This document shows, in pieces, positions 45,320 to 54,361 of a stretch of 64,000 bases of DNA. Numbering within the stretch: the stretch's first letter is position 1; each line of letters opens with the position of its first letter. Below the pieces are notes generated by a model. It did not search any database, was not told where the DNA came from, and was given only the letters and a program-made list of their open reading frames with translations. The translations under genes and the position numbers were made by a program. The stretch covers positions 1-64,000 of the forward strand of contig JAGOMA010000024.1 of the NCBI GenBank assembly GCA_017993775.1. The letters run 5' to 3'. The stretch comes from Chloroflexota bacterium. GTDB lineage: Bacteria > Chloroflexota > Anaerolineae > Promineifilales > Promineifilaceae.

Positions 45320-45546
45320 GGGCGCAAGACTGCGCGCCATATCGTTATCTGGTCGTTTCTTGTTTTTGCCATAACAAATCAATCTCTAATCTCAGTTCTG
45401 CAAATTGTTTAATTCACATTCCTCAGGGTCTCCCCAGAGAAACCTGAATGGCAACATGCCAAATTGGCTGGCGACTGTATCATGCCTGGGCAAAATTGGC
45501 GACTGATTTGGCGATGGGATCAACCCTGACAACTACTGAAAACCGG

Positions 45547-47394
45547 TCAAGTCTTTGGGGCAATCGGAGAAATGCGCCACAGGGTAAACTGTTCTTCGTC
45601 GAATCCTTTAAGCCGTTCGGTGAATGGTTCGGCGTGGACGGTATTTTGCTGCAAAAACGCGGCAACTTCCGGATCGTCAGCCACGGCCGTGGAGATTACC
45701 ACGTTTGCGCCCCCGGCAAACTTTTCCAACCGGGCGGCCATATTGACCGTCGAACCGAAATAGTCGAAACGGCCGTTCAAATTCACCGCAATACATGGCC
45801 CATGATGCAAACTGGCCTTCAGGCCCAACGGCCGTTTCCCCTTCGGTGGATGCTGCAATTGTTCCTGAGCCGCCAAAATGGCTTGCAATCCGGCTGCCGG
45901 GCGGCGAAACACCGCCATCACCGCATCGCCAATCGTTTTGACGATGGCCCCATCGGCGGCTTCGATGGCTGCCCGCAAGACATCAAAGTGGTCCATCACC
46001 AGCCCAAAAGCCGTCGCGTCGCCAACCTCCCGATACATGCGCGTCGAATCGACCAGATCAGTAAACAACACCGTCAGGCTGCCCACCACAATCTGGTCGC
46101 CGGGGCGCAGCGCCTCTTCGGCAAACAAATCGCGGAAGCGCTGCATGGCCGTCACTTCGGCGGCTACCACCGCGTCATCGCTCCAGGCCAGCCGCTCCAT
46201 GATAAAAAGCTGTTCGTCGTCGGTCAGGTTTTCCAGCAGCAGCTGCGGCTGCGGCGCCAGGTGCAGTTCCGCGCCTTGCCAGCCATCGGGCAAAGCGGGC
46301 AGATGATGGGCCGCGCCGCCATCGGGCAGCACGCGCAAAAGCTGGCTGCCGGGCAGACCCATGGTGCGCAGGCGGTAACGGCCGTTCTCCAACCAGGGCG
46401 TCACCTCGCGCCGGTCGCCCGGCGGCAACAACTGCTGCACGGCGATGTGGGGCGCGGACTGCGGCCCGGCCATGCAGTATTCCTGCACCGAAGCCACCAC
46501 GCGCACGGCCGGATTCGGCCGAAAAGTCAGCTCCACCGACTGCGAGAAGTTGGCGGTGTAGTCGATGTGGCAGGTGTGGCAGTGAACCGTGCGCCCGACC
46601 TCGCCCAACTCGGTCACGCTGTCGCGCGCGCTGCGGCAAGAGGGGCAGAGCAAATCCCACTGAAAATCCAACAGCCCCAGGCGGGTGGCGTAGAGGCACA
46701 ATTCCAGCACTTCCCGGCGCGGCGCGCCCCAATAGTCGGCCAGGGCATACGGCCGTATCCGGTCCAGGCTCATGTCGTCGCTTTCGCCGATGGTTTGCCG
46801 CAGGCGAGCGATCAACTCTGGCAAGACGCCTAAATCGGCCAGCGCGACGGCGGTTTTGGCCAACCGTTCGCGCCCGCCTGGTGCAAACCGCGCCTGCCGA
46901 CCCGGCGCATCGACAAACTGCTTGTTTTCGGCGGCCAATTCTCCATAACGTTGGAAAGCCGCGCCAAACCGCAGGCGAGAAATCAGGCCAATTTGTAAGG
47001 GAATGGCCGCGTAGCCGAGTAAATTGGCTGGCGCAGCCCACACTTCATAGACCAGCCGCGTGCCGCCTTCCGGCCGGGGATGGAGTTCGGCGCGCACGCG
47101 CATCAGGGCGATGGGCTGGAGCAGGCCGGGTTTGTAACGGCGCACCACGCCAAACCGAAACGGGGCTACCCACTCGAATGGCTCTTCGTCCCATTCCAGC
47201 GCCACGCCGTAGATACGGAAGCGCAGATGATGACGGCCGTTGGGCAGGTCGGATACGGCCGTGTGGTCTTCTTCGTAGCTTGGCAGGCCGGTGTCGCGGT
47301 CGAAGCGGTTGGTGTCGGCCACCAGCGGCCACAACTGCGCCGGACTGCCGGCTAGCTGCCATTCCCAGCGAAAATAAAATTCGTGTTTGCTCAT
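45547..47394 (-). CDS. SRPBCC - zinc ribbon - class III adenylate cyclase
   Basis: A 615-residue cytoplasmic protein. Residues 1-150 resemble an SRPBCC/polyketide-cyclase fold (FYFRWEWQLAGSPAQLWPLVADTNRF). A middle region includes a zinc-binding CPSC and CHTC pair (LCPSCRSARDS, HCHTCHIDY), as in DUF5939-containing cyclases. The C-terminal 190 residues are a class III nucleotide cyclase: LTVLFTDLVDSTRMY (two metal Asp), IVKTIGDAVMAVF and YFGSTVNMAARLE with the transition-state residues. The expected product is cAMP, as the substrate-selecting residues fit adenylate cyclases, though that is not certain. It is probably a sensor that binds a hydrophobic ligand. Monocistronic. Confidence 0.88.
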   Translation of the reverse strand: MSKHEFYFRWEWQLAGSPAQLWPLVADTNRFDRDTGLPSYEEDHTAVSDLPNGRHHLRFRIYGVALEWDEEPFEWVAPFRFGVVRRYKPGLLQPIALMRVRAELHPRPEGGTRLVYEVWAAPANLLGYAAIPLQIGLISRLRFGAAFQRYGELAAENKQFVDAPGRQARFAPGGRERLAKTAVALADLGVLPELIARLRQTIGESDDMSLDRIRPYALADYWGAPRREVLELCLYATRLGLLDFQWDLLCPSCRSARDSVTELGEVGRTVHCHTCHIDYTANFSQSVELTFRPNPAVRVVASVQEYCMAGPQSAPHIAVQQLLPPGDRREVTPWLENGRYRLRTMGLPGSQLLRVLPDGGAAHHLPALPDGWQGAELHLAPQPQLLLENLTDDEQLFIMERLAWSDDAVVAAEVTAMQRFRDLFAEEALRPGDQIVVGSLTVLFTDLVDSTRMYREVGDATAFGLVMDHFDVLRAAIEAADGAIVKTIGDAVMAVFRRPAAGLQAILAAQEQLQHPPKGKRPLGLKASLHHGPCIAVNLNGRFDYFGSTVNMAARLEKFAGGANVVISTAVADDPEVAAFLQQNTVHAEPFTERLKGFDEEQFTLWRISPIAPKT

Positions 47395-47445
47395 GTGGAT
47401 TTCGGGTTGCGGGTGGGAGTCCGCTCAATTTATTAGGTGTATCAG

Positions 47446-47513
47446 CACAGACCCTAAGGGTTTGACCTCGAGTAATTTTGCCCACCACGCGGCAAAACCC
47501 TTAGGGTCTTCCA
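47446..47513. repeat. CCCTAAGGG paired-hairpin element
   Basis: CAGACCCTAAGGGTTTGACC on the left, and AAAACCCTTAGGGTCTTCCA on the right, form an inverted repeat around about 30 bp. It lies between the stop of the sugar-dehydrogenase gene and the cyclase's upstream region on the minus strand. Confidence 0.85.
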
Positions 47514-47529
47514 GAGATACTATTCGTTC

Positions 47530-49017
47530 TTATGGCGCGGGCACAATCTTGTACACCTTGCCGCTGGAGCCTACCGGATTGTAATAATCGGCCGTCAGTA
47601 CATACATTTCCCCGCCAGCGTCCTGGCCAAACGAAAGTGTGTAGAACGGTGACAGCACGCTGCCATCGGGGCGAGTCAGCGGCACAGGGACCAATTCCCA
47701 CAGCCCGGCTTCCGGCGGCAAAATATCCGCGTAATAAATCTGGCTGCTGCCAATTTCGTTGTTGCTCACCCAATCGACGAAGAGGTAACGGCCGTATAAT
47801 TCCGGCAGCGCCGCGCCACGGTACACATACCCGCCAATCACCGAGCGACCAAAATCGCGCCGATATTCCAACACCGGGTCCAGAAACGTATCGCCGTAGG
47901 CGCTTTGCGTGGCGCAGGTTTCCAGCGGTTGGGTAACGGCCGTTTTGTTAAAACAGGTCGTCGCTTCACGCACCGGCCAGCCATAATTGCCGCCCTTCAC
48001 CACGCGGTCAATTTCCTCAATGTAATCCTGCCCCACATCGCCCACGTACAAAGCGCCGTCGCCGGCCAGATCGAAGGAAAAGCGGAACGGGTTGCGGAAG
48101 CCATACGCATAAATCTCCGGCAGTCCCGCCTGCCCGACAAAGGGATTGTCGGCCGGGATGGAGTAAGGCGCGGCGCTGGGCGACGACGCGGCGCCCACGT
48201 CCAGGCGCACAATCGTGCCCAGCAAATTGTCCCGCGCCTGCCCATTGCCCTCCGGCGGGTGGCCAGTGCCGATGTCGTTGGCGTTGCCGCCGTCACCCAG
48301 GCCGATATACAGGTAGCCGTCCGGGCCAAAGGCAAGTTGGCCGCCGTTGTGGTTCGTCTGCGGCTCATCCACCTGCAAAATCACGCGCTCCGACGCCAGA
48401 TCGGCGCGGTTCGGATCATCGGTCGAGATGGCAAATTCCGAAATCACGGCGGTATGATTCCAATCGCCGGGCGCGTTGGGGCGCAGCGGCGCGCTGTAGT
48501 AGAGGAAGAAACGGCCGTTCACCGCAAAATCTGGGTGCAAGGCAATGCCCAACAGACCGCGCTCGTCATAATTTTCGTCAATGTCCACCATCCGGCTGCG
48601 CACGTCGATCAGCGGCTGCGGCAGGCGGCTGCCGGCGCTGTCCAGCACGTACACCACGCCAATCTGGTCCACAATGAACAAACGGCCGTCGCCCGCATCG
48701 GCCAGAGCCACCGGCGACACAAACCCATCGGCGACCAGGTCCAGGGCGGCGCGCACGTCGCGCGGCAGCGGCGTGGGCGTTTGGGTAGGCGTGGGGGATG
48801 GTTGATCGGTAGGCACGGCCGTTGGCTCTAATGTCGCCGTGGCAGTGGCGGTGGGCACGGCCGTATTCACCGGCATGGCTTGATGGGTTAGTGTGGGCGC
48901 AGGCGTTTTGGTAGGCGGAACGGCCGTCGGCGTTGGTTCGGCCGTCTGGCAGCCCGCCAGCAGCAGCCCCAGGCCAATTATCCAGACGAACAGGTGGAGA
49001 GGGTGTTTGGTATTCAT
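47530..49017 (-). CDS. PQQ-type soluble sugar dehydrogenase lipoprotein
   Basis: A 495-residue exported lipoprotein. The lipobox is LLAGC with the modified Cys at 23, followed by a Thr/Pro-rich linker (to about residue 88). The rest is the glucose/sorbosone dehydrogenase propeller: LADAGDGRLFIVDQIG, RGLLGIALHPDFAVNG, GGQLAFGPDGYLYIGLGDGG, YGFRNPFRFSFD, YVGDVGQDYIEEID and GGNYGWP. Such enzymes oxidise sugars or aldoses with PQQ and calcium. No pqq synthesis genes are visible, so PQQ would come from elsewhere or the activity may differ. Confidence 0.9.
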   Translation of the reverse strand: MNTKHPLHLFVWIIGLGLLLAGCQTAEPTPTAVPPTKTPAPTLTHQAMPVNTAVPTATATATLEPTAVPTDQPSPTPTQTPTPLPRDVRAALDLVADGFVSPVALADAGDGRLFIVDQIGVVYVLDSAGSRLPQPLIDVRSRMVDIDENYDERGLLGIALHPDFAVNGRFFLYYSAPLRPNAPGDWNHTAVISEFAISTDDPNRADLASERVILQVDEPQTNHNGGQLAFGPDGYLYIGLGDGGNANDIGTGHPPEGNGQARDNLLGTIVRLDVGAASSPSAAPYSIPADNPFVGQAGLPEIYAYGFRNPFRFSFDLAGDGALYVGDVGQDYIEEIDRVVKGGNYGWPVREATTCFNKTAVTQPLETCATQSAYGDTFLDPVLEYRRDFGRSVIGGYVYRGAALPELYGRYLFVDWVSNNEIGSSQIYYADILPPEAGLWELVPVPLTRPDGSVLSPFYTLSFGQDAGGEMYVLTADYYNPVGSSGKVYKIVPAP

Positions 49018-49089
49018 GGGAGAAATTTAGCGCGAAACGGCCGTTTGTGCCATCACATTTTACGAGTAGACTACACAAATCTTACCAAA

Positions 49090-49127
49090 TCTCACCCCAA
49101 GGGTTTTCTTGAACCCTTGGGGTTTAC
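49090..49127. repeat. CCCCAAGGG hairpin element
   Basis: CACCCCAAGGGTTTTCTTG and AACCCTTGGGGTTTACC make a short stem just upstream of the esterase's Shine-Dalgarno. It could serve as a leader hairpin or as the terminator of the divergent lipoprotein transcript. Confidence 0.75.
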
Positions 49128-49148
49128 CCAACCCATCAGGAGGAACCC

Positions 49149-50111
49149 ATGCCTTTATCACACGATATGCCCCTGGACGAACTACGCGCCTACCAGGGCA
49201 TCAACCCCAAACCGGCCGATTTCGACGCCTTCTGGGAACGTGGTCTGGCCGAAATGCGCGCCACCGATCCGCAAATCGAACTCGTCCCCGCCCATTTTCA
49301 AACCACTTACGCCGATTGTTTCCATCTCTACTTCACCGGCGTTGGCGGGGCGCGCCTGCACGCCAAATTTGTTCGCCCCAAACAGCAAGCCCAGCCCGGC
49401 CCGGCGCTGCTCATGTTTCACGGTTACTCCATGAACGCTGGTGAATGGCTGGACAAACTGGCCTACGCCGCCGCCGGTTTCACCGTCGCCGCGTTAGATT
49501 GCCGCGGGCAGGGCGGCCAATCGCAAGACCTGGGCGGCACAACCGGCTGGACCCTGCACGGCCACATCGTCCGCGGCCTCGACGACGCCCCGGAAATGCT
49601 CAGCTTCCGCCAAATTTTCCTGGACACAGCCCAACTGGCGGCCATCGTCATGGCCATGCCGCAGGTAGACGAAAACCGTGTCGGCGCGACGGGAGCCAGC
49701 CAGGGCGGCGGCCTAACGCTAGCCTGCGCCGCTCTGGAACCGCGTATTCGTCGCGCGGCCCCCATTTATCCCTTCTTGTGCGATTACCAACGCGTCTGGG
49801 AGATGGATTTGGACGAGGGCGCGTATGAGGAATTAAAAAGCTACTTTCGCCGTTTCGACCCGCGCCACGAACGCGAAGCGGCGATTTTTACCCAATTGGG
49901 CTATGTGGATGTGCAGCATCTCGCGCCGCGCATCCGCGCCGAAGTGCGGTTGGCGGTGGGGCTACGCGACAAAATCTGCCCGCCCTCGACGCAGTTTGCC
50001 GCCTACAACAAAATCACCGCGCCCAAATCTCTGGACCTCTACCCGGAATTCGCCCACGAGCACCTGCATGGCCAGGCCGACCGCGTCTATGAATTCATGA
50101 TGGGGCTGTAG
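49149..50111 (+). CDS. CE7-type acetyl-ester hydrolase (acetyl xylan esterase / cephalosporin C deacetylase family)
   Basis: A 320-residue alpha/beta hydrolase. The nucleophile elbow is GASQGG with Ser at 184. LLMFHGYSMNAGEW carries the oxyanion region and ALDCRGQGGQSQD the family's RGQG motif. The acid and base are in AVGLRDKICPPSTQF and FAHEHLHG. CE7 enzymes deacetylate short-chain acetylated sugars and cephalosporins and are usually cytoplasmic. No signal peptide is present. The ATG follows CAGGAGGAACCC, a strong ribosome site. A hairpin follows the stop. No ACGGCCGT in the gene. Confidence 0.9.
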   Translation: MPLSHDMPLDELRAYQGINPKPADFDAFWERGLAEMRATDPQIELVPAHFQTTYADCFHLYFTGVGGARLHAKFVRPKQQAQPGPALLMFHGYSMNAGEWLDKLAYAAAGFTVAALDCRGQGGQSQDLGGTTGWTLHGHIVRGLDDAPEMLSFRQIFLDTAQLAAIVMAMPQVDENRVGATGASQGGGLTLACAALEPRIRRAAPIYPFLCDYQRVWEMDLDEGAYEELKSYFRRFDPRHEREAAIFTQLGYVDVQHLAPRIRAEVRLAVGLRDKICPPSTQFAAYNKITAPKSLDLYPEFAHEHLHGQADRVYEFMMGL

Positions 50112-50165
50112 GCAATCTCGCCGCGAAAGTGTCGGGCACGCGCATCGGCACAATCGCTTAAACAT

Positions 50166-50195
50166 AGCCGGCCCGATTCCAAAATTGGGCCGGCT
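50166..50195 (+). terminator. Hairpin after the esterase gene
   Basis: AGCCGGCCC pairs with GGGCCGGCT around an AT-rich loop, 55 bp after the stop. There is no T-run, so it may be a pause site rather than an efficient intrinsic terminator. Confidence 0.55.
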
Positions 50196-50288
50196 GAATT
50201 AGCGCCATGTTTACCAGGTTGGCGGTGCGCACCTGTTCCGATGGCTTGAAATTGGGTTACAATATGGGCTTAAGGCAGGTAATGTCCC

Positions 50289-50717
50289 ATGCAAACAATG
50301 ACCCCTGATGAAATCAGAACTTTTTTATTAACCGGTACACGCACCGGCAAACTGGCCTCGGTAAGACCAGACGGCCGTCCCCACGCCGCCCCGGTCTGGT
50401 TCTTCCTGGATGGTGAAGACATTATCTGCACCACCTGGCATGAATCGGTGAAAGCCCGCAATATCCGCCACAACCCGCAGGTGAGTTTTGTGGTGGATGA
50501 TGATACGCCGCCGTTCGCCTTTGTGATTGTGGAGGGAACGGCCGTTTTAGAAGACAACCCCGACGCTCTACAGCAATGGGCGACGCGCATTGGCGGCCGG
50601 TATATGGGCGAGGATCAGGCCGAAGCGTTTGGCCGGCGTAACAGCGTGCCTGGCGAACTGGTGGTACGGCTAACTCCCACCAAGATCATCGCCCAAAAAG
50701 AGCTGGCCGGCTGGTAA
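50289..50717 (+). CDS. PPOX-class flavin/F420-dependent oxidoreductase
   Basis: A 142-residue split-barrel protein of the pyridoxamine-phosphate oxidase superfamily. RTGKLASVRPDGRPHAAPVWFFLDGEDIICTT is the characteristic first half, with KARNIRHNPQVSFVVDD and FAFVIVEGTAVLEDNPD after it. Members bind FMN or F420 and reduce small substrates. The cofactor and the reaction cannot be read from the sequence. It is a single gene with a weak AAGG ribosome site. A CCCCAAGGG repeat follows it. Confidence 0.85.
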   Translation: MQTMTPDEIRTFLLTGTRTGKLASVRPDGRPHAAPVWFFLDGEDIICTTWHESVKARNIRHNPQVSFVVDDDTPPFAFVIVEGTAVLEDNPDALQQWATRIGGRYMGEDQAEAFGRRNSVPGELVVRLTPTKIIAQKELAGW

Positions 50718-50734
50718 ACCAATTGTGCCTGTAC

Positions 50735-50793
50735 AGACCCCAAGGGTTTTCTTGGGGTATCAAACCCTTGGGGTCTTGCCAGAGAAACCTGAA
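50735..50793. repeat. CCCCAAGGG paired-hairpin element
   Basis: AGACCCCAAGGGTTTTCTTG, then GGGTATC, then AAACCCTTGGGGTCTTGCCA with the trailing AGAGAAACCTGAA seen elsewhere (45434, 57401). It is a clear inverted repeat between two plus-strand genes. Confidence 0.87.
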
Positions 50794-50838
50794 CAATTAC
50801 CATTATTTTTCGATTTCTGTCAACGTAGGAGGAGAACC

Positions 50839-51912
50839 ATGACCCGCAAAACCATAGGATACACAGAACTAGAATGGACCTGCCCTTTTTGCGGAACGCG
50901 CAATCCGGGCACAGCCGCCAAATGCACCGGCTGCCAGGCCCCGATGCCGGCCGATACAAAGTTTGAACAGGCCGCCGAAGAAAAGCTGATCACCGACGAG
51001 GCGAAAATTGCCGAGGCGAAAGCAGGGCCGGACATCCACTGCCCCTTCTGCGGCGCGCGGAACCCCGCTGGCGCAACAACTTGCGTGCAGTGTATGGCGG
51101 AATTAAGCGAAGGCGTGCAGCGCGAAAAAGGCCAGGCTATTGGGGCGCACCGCGATCAACCGGCGGCCGACGTGGCCTGCCCTTACTGCGGGACCATGAA
51201 CCCGGCGTCGGCCCTGAAGTGCCAGCAGTGCGGTTCCAGCATGGCGGAAACAAGAGAACAACCCAAAGTGGAAACGGCCGTGGCCCCACGCAGCCGCACC
51301 ACAACCTACATCATCGTCGGCGTAGTCGCTGTGTTTGTTCTGTTGTGCGGCGCATTTTTCTTCTTTGCCAACCGCACCAGCGACGTAATTGGCACGGTTT
51401 CGGACGTAAATTGGACACGCGCCGTCAGCATCGAAGCCTTGCGGCCGGTGGAGCGCAAAGATTGGCAGGACCAAATCCCCGCCGGAGCGCAAATAGGCTC
51501 TTGCACCCAGGAAGTTCGCACCACGCAGGCCAATCCCGCGCCCAACTCAGTGGAAGTATGCGGCACGCCCTACACGGTAGACACCGGCACCGGCGTCGGC
51601 GAAGTGGTTCAGGATTGTGAATACGAAGTGTATGACGATTATTGCAGCTACACCGCCGAGGAATGGCAGGTAATCGACACAGTGCGCCAGCAAGGCAACG
51701 ACCTGAATCCGTTCTGGCCGGAGCCACAATTGGCCGCTGGCGAACGCGCCGGCGCCCAGGATGCCAGCTACGTCATCACCTTCCGCACCGATGGCGACAC
51801 TTACGATTACAGCACAAACGAAACCCAATTCATGCAGGCTGAGATTGGCAGCCAGTGGATTTTGAAGATCAACACCTTCAACGACGTCAACGCCATCGAA
51901 CCGGCAAATTAA
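50839..51912 (+). CDS. Membrane protein with three zinc ribbons and an exposed Cys-rich C-terminal domain
   Basis: A 357-residue protein. Three rubredoxin-like zinc ribbons follow one another: CPFCGTRNPGTAAKCTGC, CPFCGARNPAGATTCVQC and CPYCGTMNPASALKCQQC. A single TM helix (TYIIVGVVAVFVLLCGAFFF) comes next, and then a domain of about 190 residues with paired cysteines (IGSCTQEV, EVCGTPY, DCEYEVYDDYCSY) likely to be outside. The start is the ATG at 50839 behind AGGAGGAGAAC; the longer upstream frame is rejected. The function is unknown. It may sense or chaperone cell-surface components. Confidence 0.72.
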   Translation: MTRKTIGYTELEWTCPFCGTRNPGTAAKCTGCQAPMPADTKFEQAAEEKLITDEAKIAEAKAGPDIHCPFCGARNPAGATTCVQCMAELSEGVQREKGQAIGAHRDQPAADVACPYCGTMNPASALKCQQCGSSMAETREQPKVETAVAPRSRTTTYIIVGVVAVFVLLCGAFFFFANRTSDVIGTVSDVNWTRAVSIEALRPVERKDWQDQIPAGAQIGSCTQEVRTTQANPAPNSVEVCGTPYTVDTGTGVGEVVQDCEYEVYDDYCSYTAEEWQVIDTVRQQGNDLNPFWPEPQLAAGERAGAQDASYVITFRTDGDTYDYSTNETQFMQAEIGSQWILKINTFNDVNAIEPAN

Positions 51913-51915
51913 CCA

Positions 51916-52033
51916 AAGGGGGGTTGGGGGTTAGGGATTGGGGGTTGGGGGTTGCGGGTTGGGGATTGAAAAACTTCAAGCCTCCAATCTCCAATCAAAA
52001 ATCGAAAATCGAAAATCGAAAATCGAAAATCTA
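51916..52033. repeat. GGGTTGG and AAAATCG heptamer repeats
   Basis: The G-rich half repeats the 7-mer GGGTTGG (with GGATTGG variants) about seven times (51917-51969). The A-rich half repeats AAAATCG about five times (51998-52030). The G-rich half could form a G-quadruplex on the plus strand. It lies between the convergent zinc-ribbon gene and the histidine kinase. Confidence 0.85.
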
Positions 52034-52034
52034 T

Positions 52035-53504
52035 CTACTCAAATTCCTTTTCTTCCCCGCCCACGTTCAACGGCCACCACACATTGGCGATGGTTCCCTG
52101 GCCTAACCCGGGGGAATCGATGGTGATACGGCCGTTATAAAAATCCACTATCGAACGCGTCAACGACAACCCCAACCCCACACCGCCAGCCGCCCGCGTC
52201 CGCGCCTTATCGGCGCGATAAAACCGCTCAAAAATATGCGGCAAATCATCCGCCGAGATGCCCTGCCCGGTATCGGCCACCGACACCCGCAGCACGTCCC
52301 CTTCCTGCCACAACCGCCAGGTTATCCGCCCGCCCGGCGGCGAATAACGAATGGCGTTCTCCAATAAATTACGGAACACAACCTGCATATGGGTCCGGCT
52401 GGCGGCTACCGGCGGCAAAGCCGGTGGCATATCCAGCACCAATTCAAGCTCCCGTTCCGCCAACTGCGGCTCGAATTTAAAGCGCAGCCCATACGCCAAT
52501 CGCACCGGATCCACCCAATCATTCCCTTGCTCCGCCCGCCCGGAATCAAACCGCGACAGCAAAATCAAATCATTGACCAGGTTTCCCAACCGCATCACCT
52601 CATCGTCGATTTCGGCGATGTATTGCTGGGTAGTTTGCTCGTCCAGACCGCCGTCGCGCAGAGCTTCGCTGCGCAAACGAATGGCCGTTAGCGGCGTGCG
52701 CAGTTCGTGAGAGGCATTACCGGCGAAGGCGCGTTGCTCCAACAGCATAGCCTCCACCTCGGCGGCCATGTGGTTAAAGGCGGCCGCCAATTCGCCAAAT
52801 TCGTCGTGGCGATCTTGTGGCAGCCGCTGCGCCAGATCGCCTTCAGCCATGCGCATGGCCGAGACGCGCATCGTTTCCAACGGACGAGTCATCGACGTAG
52901 ACAACCACAGGCTGGCAATGACGGCCAACACGGCCAGCAGCAGCACGCTGCCCACCAGAACCAGCCAACGCTCGAACACGAGTTCCTGCGCCGCAGTAAA
53001 AGGAGCAGCCAGCCGCAAAACGCTCATGATTTCGCCATCTTCTAATATAGGCGCGGCCACATAGACAGTCTGCACGCCTTGCGCATTGGGGCGAACGTCG
53101 GCGGTGGTTTGTAATTGGAAGGCGGCGGCTATTTCTGAATCCCTGGACAAATTTTGGCCGATGGCCGCACCGGCCGTATCCAACCACACCACCCCGTGCT
53201 TATCCAGCAGCAGCACCTGGGCATTTAACGTTGCGGCATAATCCTGAACAATCTGGATTAAAGCAGCCTGAGCAGCGTTAGCGCTGTCTCCTTCGTGATC
53301 AGCTTCGCCGTGAAGGAAAGTCTCGACTGGTTTTTTTAGCGCCTGGGCCATGAGGTCGGCCTGATCGATTAGATTTCGCCGGTAATCGTCGGCCGCGCCC
53401 TGAGAAATCTGCTGCCCGGAAAGTAACGCCAAAAGACCAAAACCTAACAAAATAAGGCCAGCATAGGCCACCATCATGCGCGTGCGTAAACGCCAATGCT
53501 TCAT
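52035..53504 (-). CDS. Sensor histidine kinase
   Basis: A 489-residue kinase. The start ATG 53504 follows the response-regulator stop (53510) by 5 nt. TM1 is MMVAYAGLILLGFGLLALLS, an extracytoplasmic sensing domain of about 150 residues follows, then TM2 (VGSVLLLAVLAVIASLWL) and a HAMP domain (TRPLETMRVSAMRMAEGDLA). The HisKA phosphoacceptor is His 266 in NASHELRTPLTAIR, and the ATPase end has NLLENAIRYSPPGG, DTGQGISADDLPHIF and GGVGLGLSL. It autophosphorylates and passes phosphate to the response regulator upstream. No ACGGCCGT in the body apart from one near the end. Confidence 0.93.
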   Translation of the reverse strand: MKHWRLRTRMMVAYAGLILLGFGLLALLSGQQISQGAADDYRRNLIDQADLMAQALKKPVETFLHGEADHEGDSANAAQAALIQIVQDYAATLNAQVLLLDKHGVVWLDTAGAAIGQNLSRDSEIAAAFQLQTTADVRPNAQGVQTVYVAAPILEDGEIMSVLRLAAPFTAAQELVFERWLVLVGSVLLLAVLAVIASLWLSTSMTRPLETMRVSAMRMAEGDLAQRLPQDRHDEFGELAAAFNHMAAEVEAMLLEQRAFAGNASHELRTPLTAIRLRSEALRDGGLDEQTTQQYIAEIDDEVMRLGNLVNDLILLSRFDSGRAEQGNDWVDPVRLAYGLRFKFEPQLAERELELVLDMPPALPPVAASRTHMQVVFRNLLENAIRYSPPGGRITWRLWQEGDVLRVSVADTGQGISADDLPHIFERFYRADKARTRAAGGVGLGLSLTRSIVDFYNGRITIDSPGLGQGTIANVWWPLNVGGEEKEFE

Positions 53505-53509
53505 GGGGA

Positions 53510-54202
53510 TTATTCCGGAGCGACCAGGCGGTAGCCAATGCCGCGCACCGTCTGGATAAATTGCGGGTCGCTGGGGTTGGCTTCGACCTTTTCGCGCAGC
53601 CAGCGCACGTGGACGTCTAACGTGCGAGTATCGCCGAGCCAGTCGGTGCCCCATACCTCATCGAAGAGTTCGGCGCGGGTAACAACCTGGCCAACACGAT
53701 GAAGCAGCAGGCTGAGGAGTTCAAATTCTTTATAACGCAGCGTGAGTTCTTGATTGTTTTTGAACGCGCGGCGGGTGTCTAATTCGATGCGGAGAGGTCC
53801 GGCGGCTAATTCGCCGGCGGGTTTGGGCTGGGTTTGGTCGAGGGCGACGCGGCGCAGCAGGGCGCGGATGCGGGCCAACAATTCGCGGCTGCTGAATGGT
53901 TTGGTCAGGTAGTCGTCGGCGCCGAGTTCTAGCCCCAGGATGCGATCGATTTCGTCGCTGAGGGCGGTGAGCATGAGGATGGGCACAGGGCTAGATTTGC
54001 GCAGCGTTTTGCAGACTTCCCAGCCGTCCATTTCGGGCATCAGGACGTCTAACACGACGATGTCCGGATTTTCGGTGAGCGCGGTATCCAGGCCGATACG
54101 GCCGTTATCCGCCACCAACACCCGATACCCCGATTCACGCAGTTTGCGCGCCAATGGACCGGTAATCATTTTTTCATCATCTACTAACAGGATCGTTGTC
54201 AT
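53510..54202 (-). CDS. OmpR/PhoB-family response regulator
   Basis: A 230-residue two-domain regulator. The receiver has the acidic pair VDDE, the phospho-accepting Asp 53 (VLDVLMPEMDG) and Lys near 102 (YLTKPFSS). The C-terminal winged helix reads FKNNQELTLRYKEFELLSLLLHRVGQVVTRAELFDEVWG, with GDTRTLDVHVRWLREKVE and TVRGIGYRLV. ATG 54202 is the start; a longer frame adds 12 residues. It is divergent from the small ApbE operon, with a four-repeat box between them (54253-54291) that may be its binding site. Confidence 0.93.
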   Translation of the reverse strand: MTTILLVDDEKMITGPLARKLRESGYRVLVADNGRIGLDTALTENPDIVVLDVLMPEMDGWEVCKTLRKSSPVPILMLTALSDEIDRILGLELGADDYLTKPFSSRELLARIRALLRRVALDQTQPKPAGELAAGPLRIELDTRRAFKNNQELTLRYKEFELLSLLLHRVGQVVTRAELFDEVWGTDWLGDTRTLDVHVRWLREKVEANPSDPQFIQTVRGIGYRLVAPE

Positions 54203-54252
54203 AGGCGTGATTGTGTCACAGCGGCGCACGGCAATCAAGGGGGCGTTTTTAA

Positions 54253-54291
54253 TTTAAGGTGGATTTAACATTATTTAGGTCGGTTTTAACA
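54253..54291. promoter_or_regulatory. Four direct repeats TTTAA(C/G), likely response-regulator box
   Basis: TTTAAG (54253), TTTAAC (54264), TTTAGG (54274) and TTTAAC (54285) start 11, 10 and 11 bp apart, the helical spacing used by OmpR/PhoB-type dimers. Two of them extend to TTAACA, the core of PhoP boxes of Bacillus. It lies between the divergent regulator gene and the ApbE operon. Confidence 0.65.
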
Positions 54292-54361
54292 ACGACGCCG
54301 TTAATCTCCGGTATTGTTAGACCATACAACTTTGATGAAGCACTTTACGGAGGCATTATTT

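Larger units (their letters stand above)
44811..45546. other. Gene-free region packed with repeats
   Basis: This 736-bp stretch between two minus-strand genes has no credible gene. It holds a CCCTAAGGG element (44826-44843), a GATTGGA 7-mer pair (44880-44893), a CTTCCCC..GGGGAAG hairpin (44944-44963), the 20/21-bp minisatellite (45070-45275), a GATTGGACCAATC palindrome (45303-45319) and a CAGGGTCT..CAGAGAAACCTGAA half element (45423-45448). It acts as a repeat dump and contains the promoter side of the YfhO-like gene. No promoter was identified with confidence. Confidence 0.75.

Noticed and set aside
45037..45372. Short minus-strand frames across minisatellite A
   Set aside because: They are the repeat array read in several frames. 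The mixed 20/21-bp unit length breaks any constant frame.
45448..46833. Plus-strand open frame (461 codons) opposite the cyclase
   Set aside because: It is the complement of the class III cyclase coding frame, with a biased composition rich in Arg and Gln and no domain.
51916..51970. Eukaryotic-type telomere or a regulatory G-quadruplex
   Set aside because: It has the 7-bp period of the other repeats and lies between convergent genes, so repeat-family membership explains it better.
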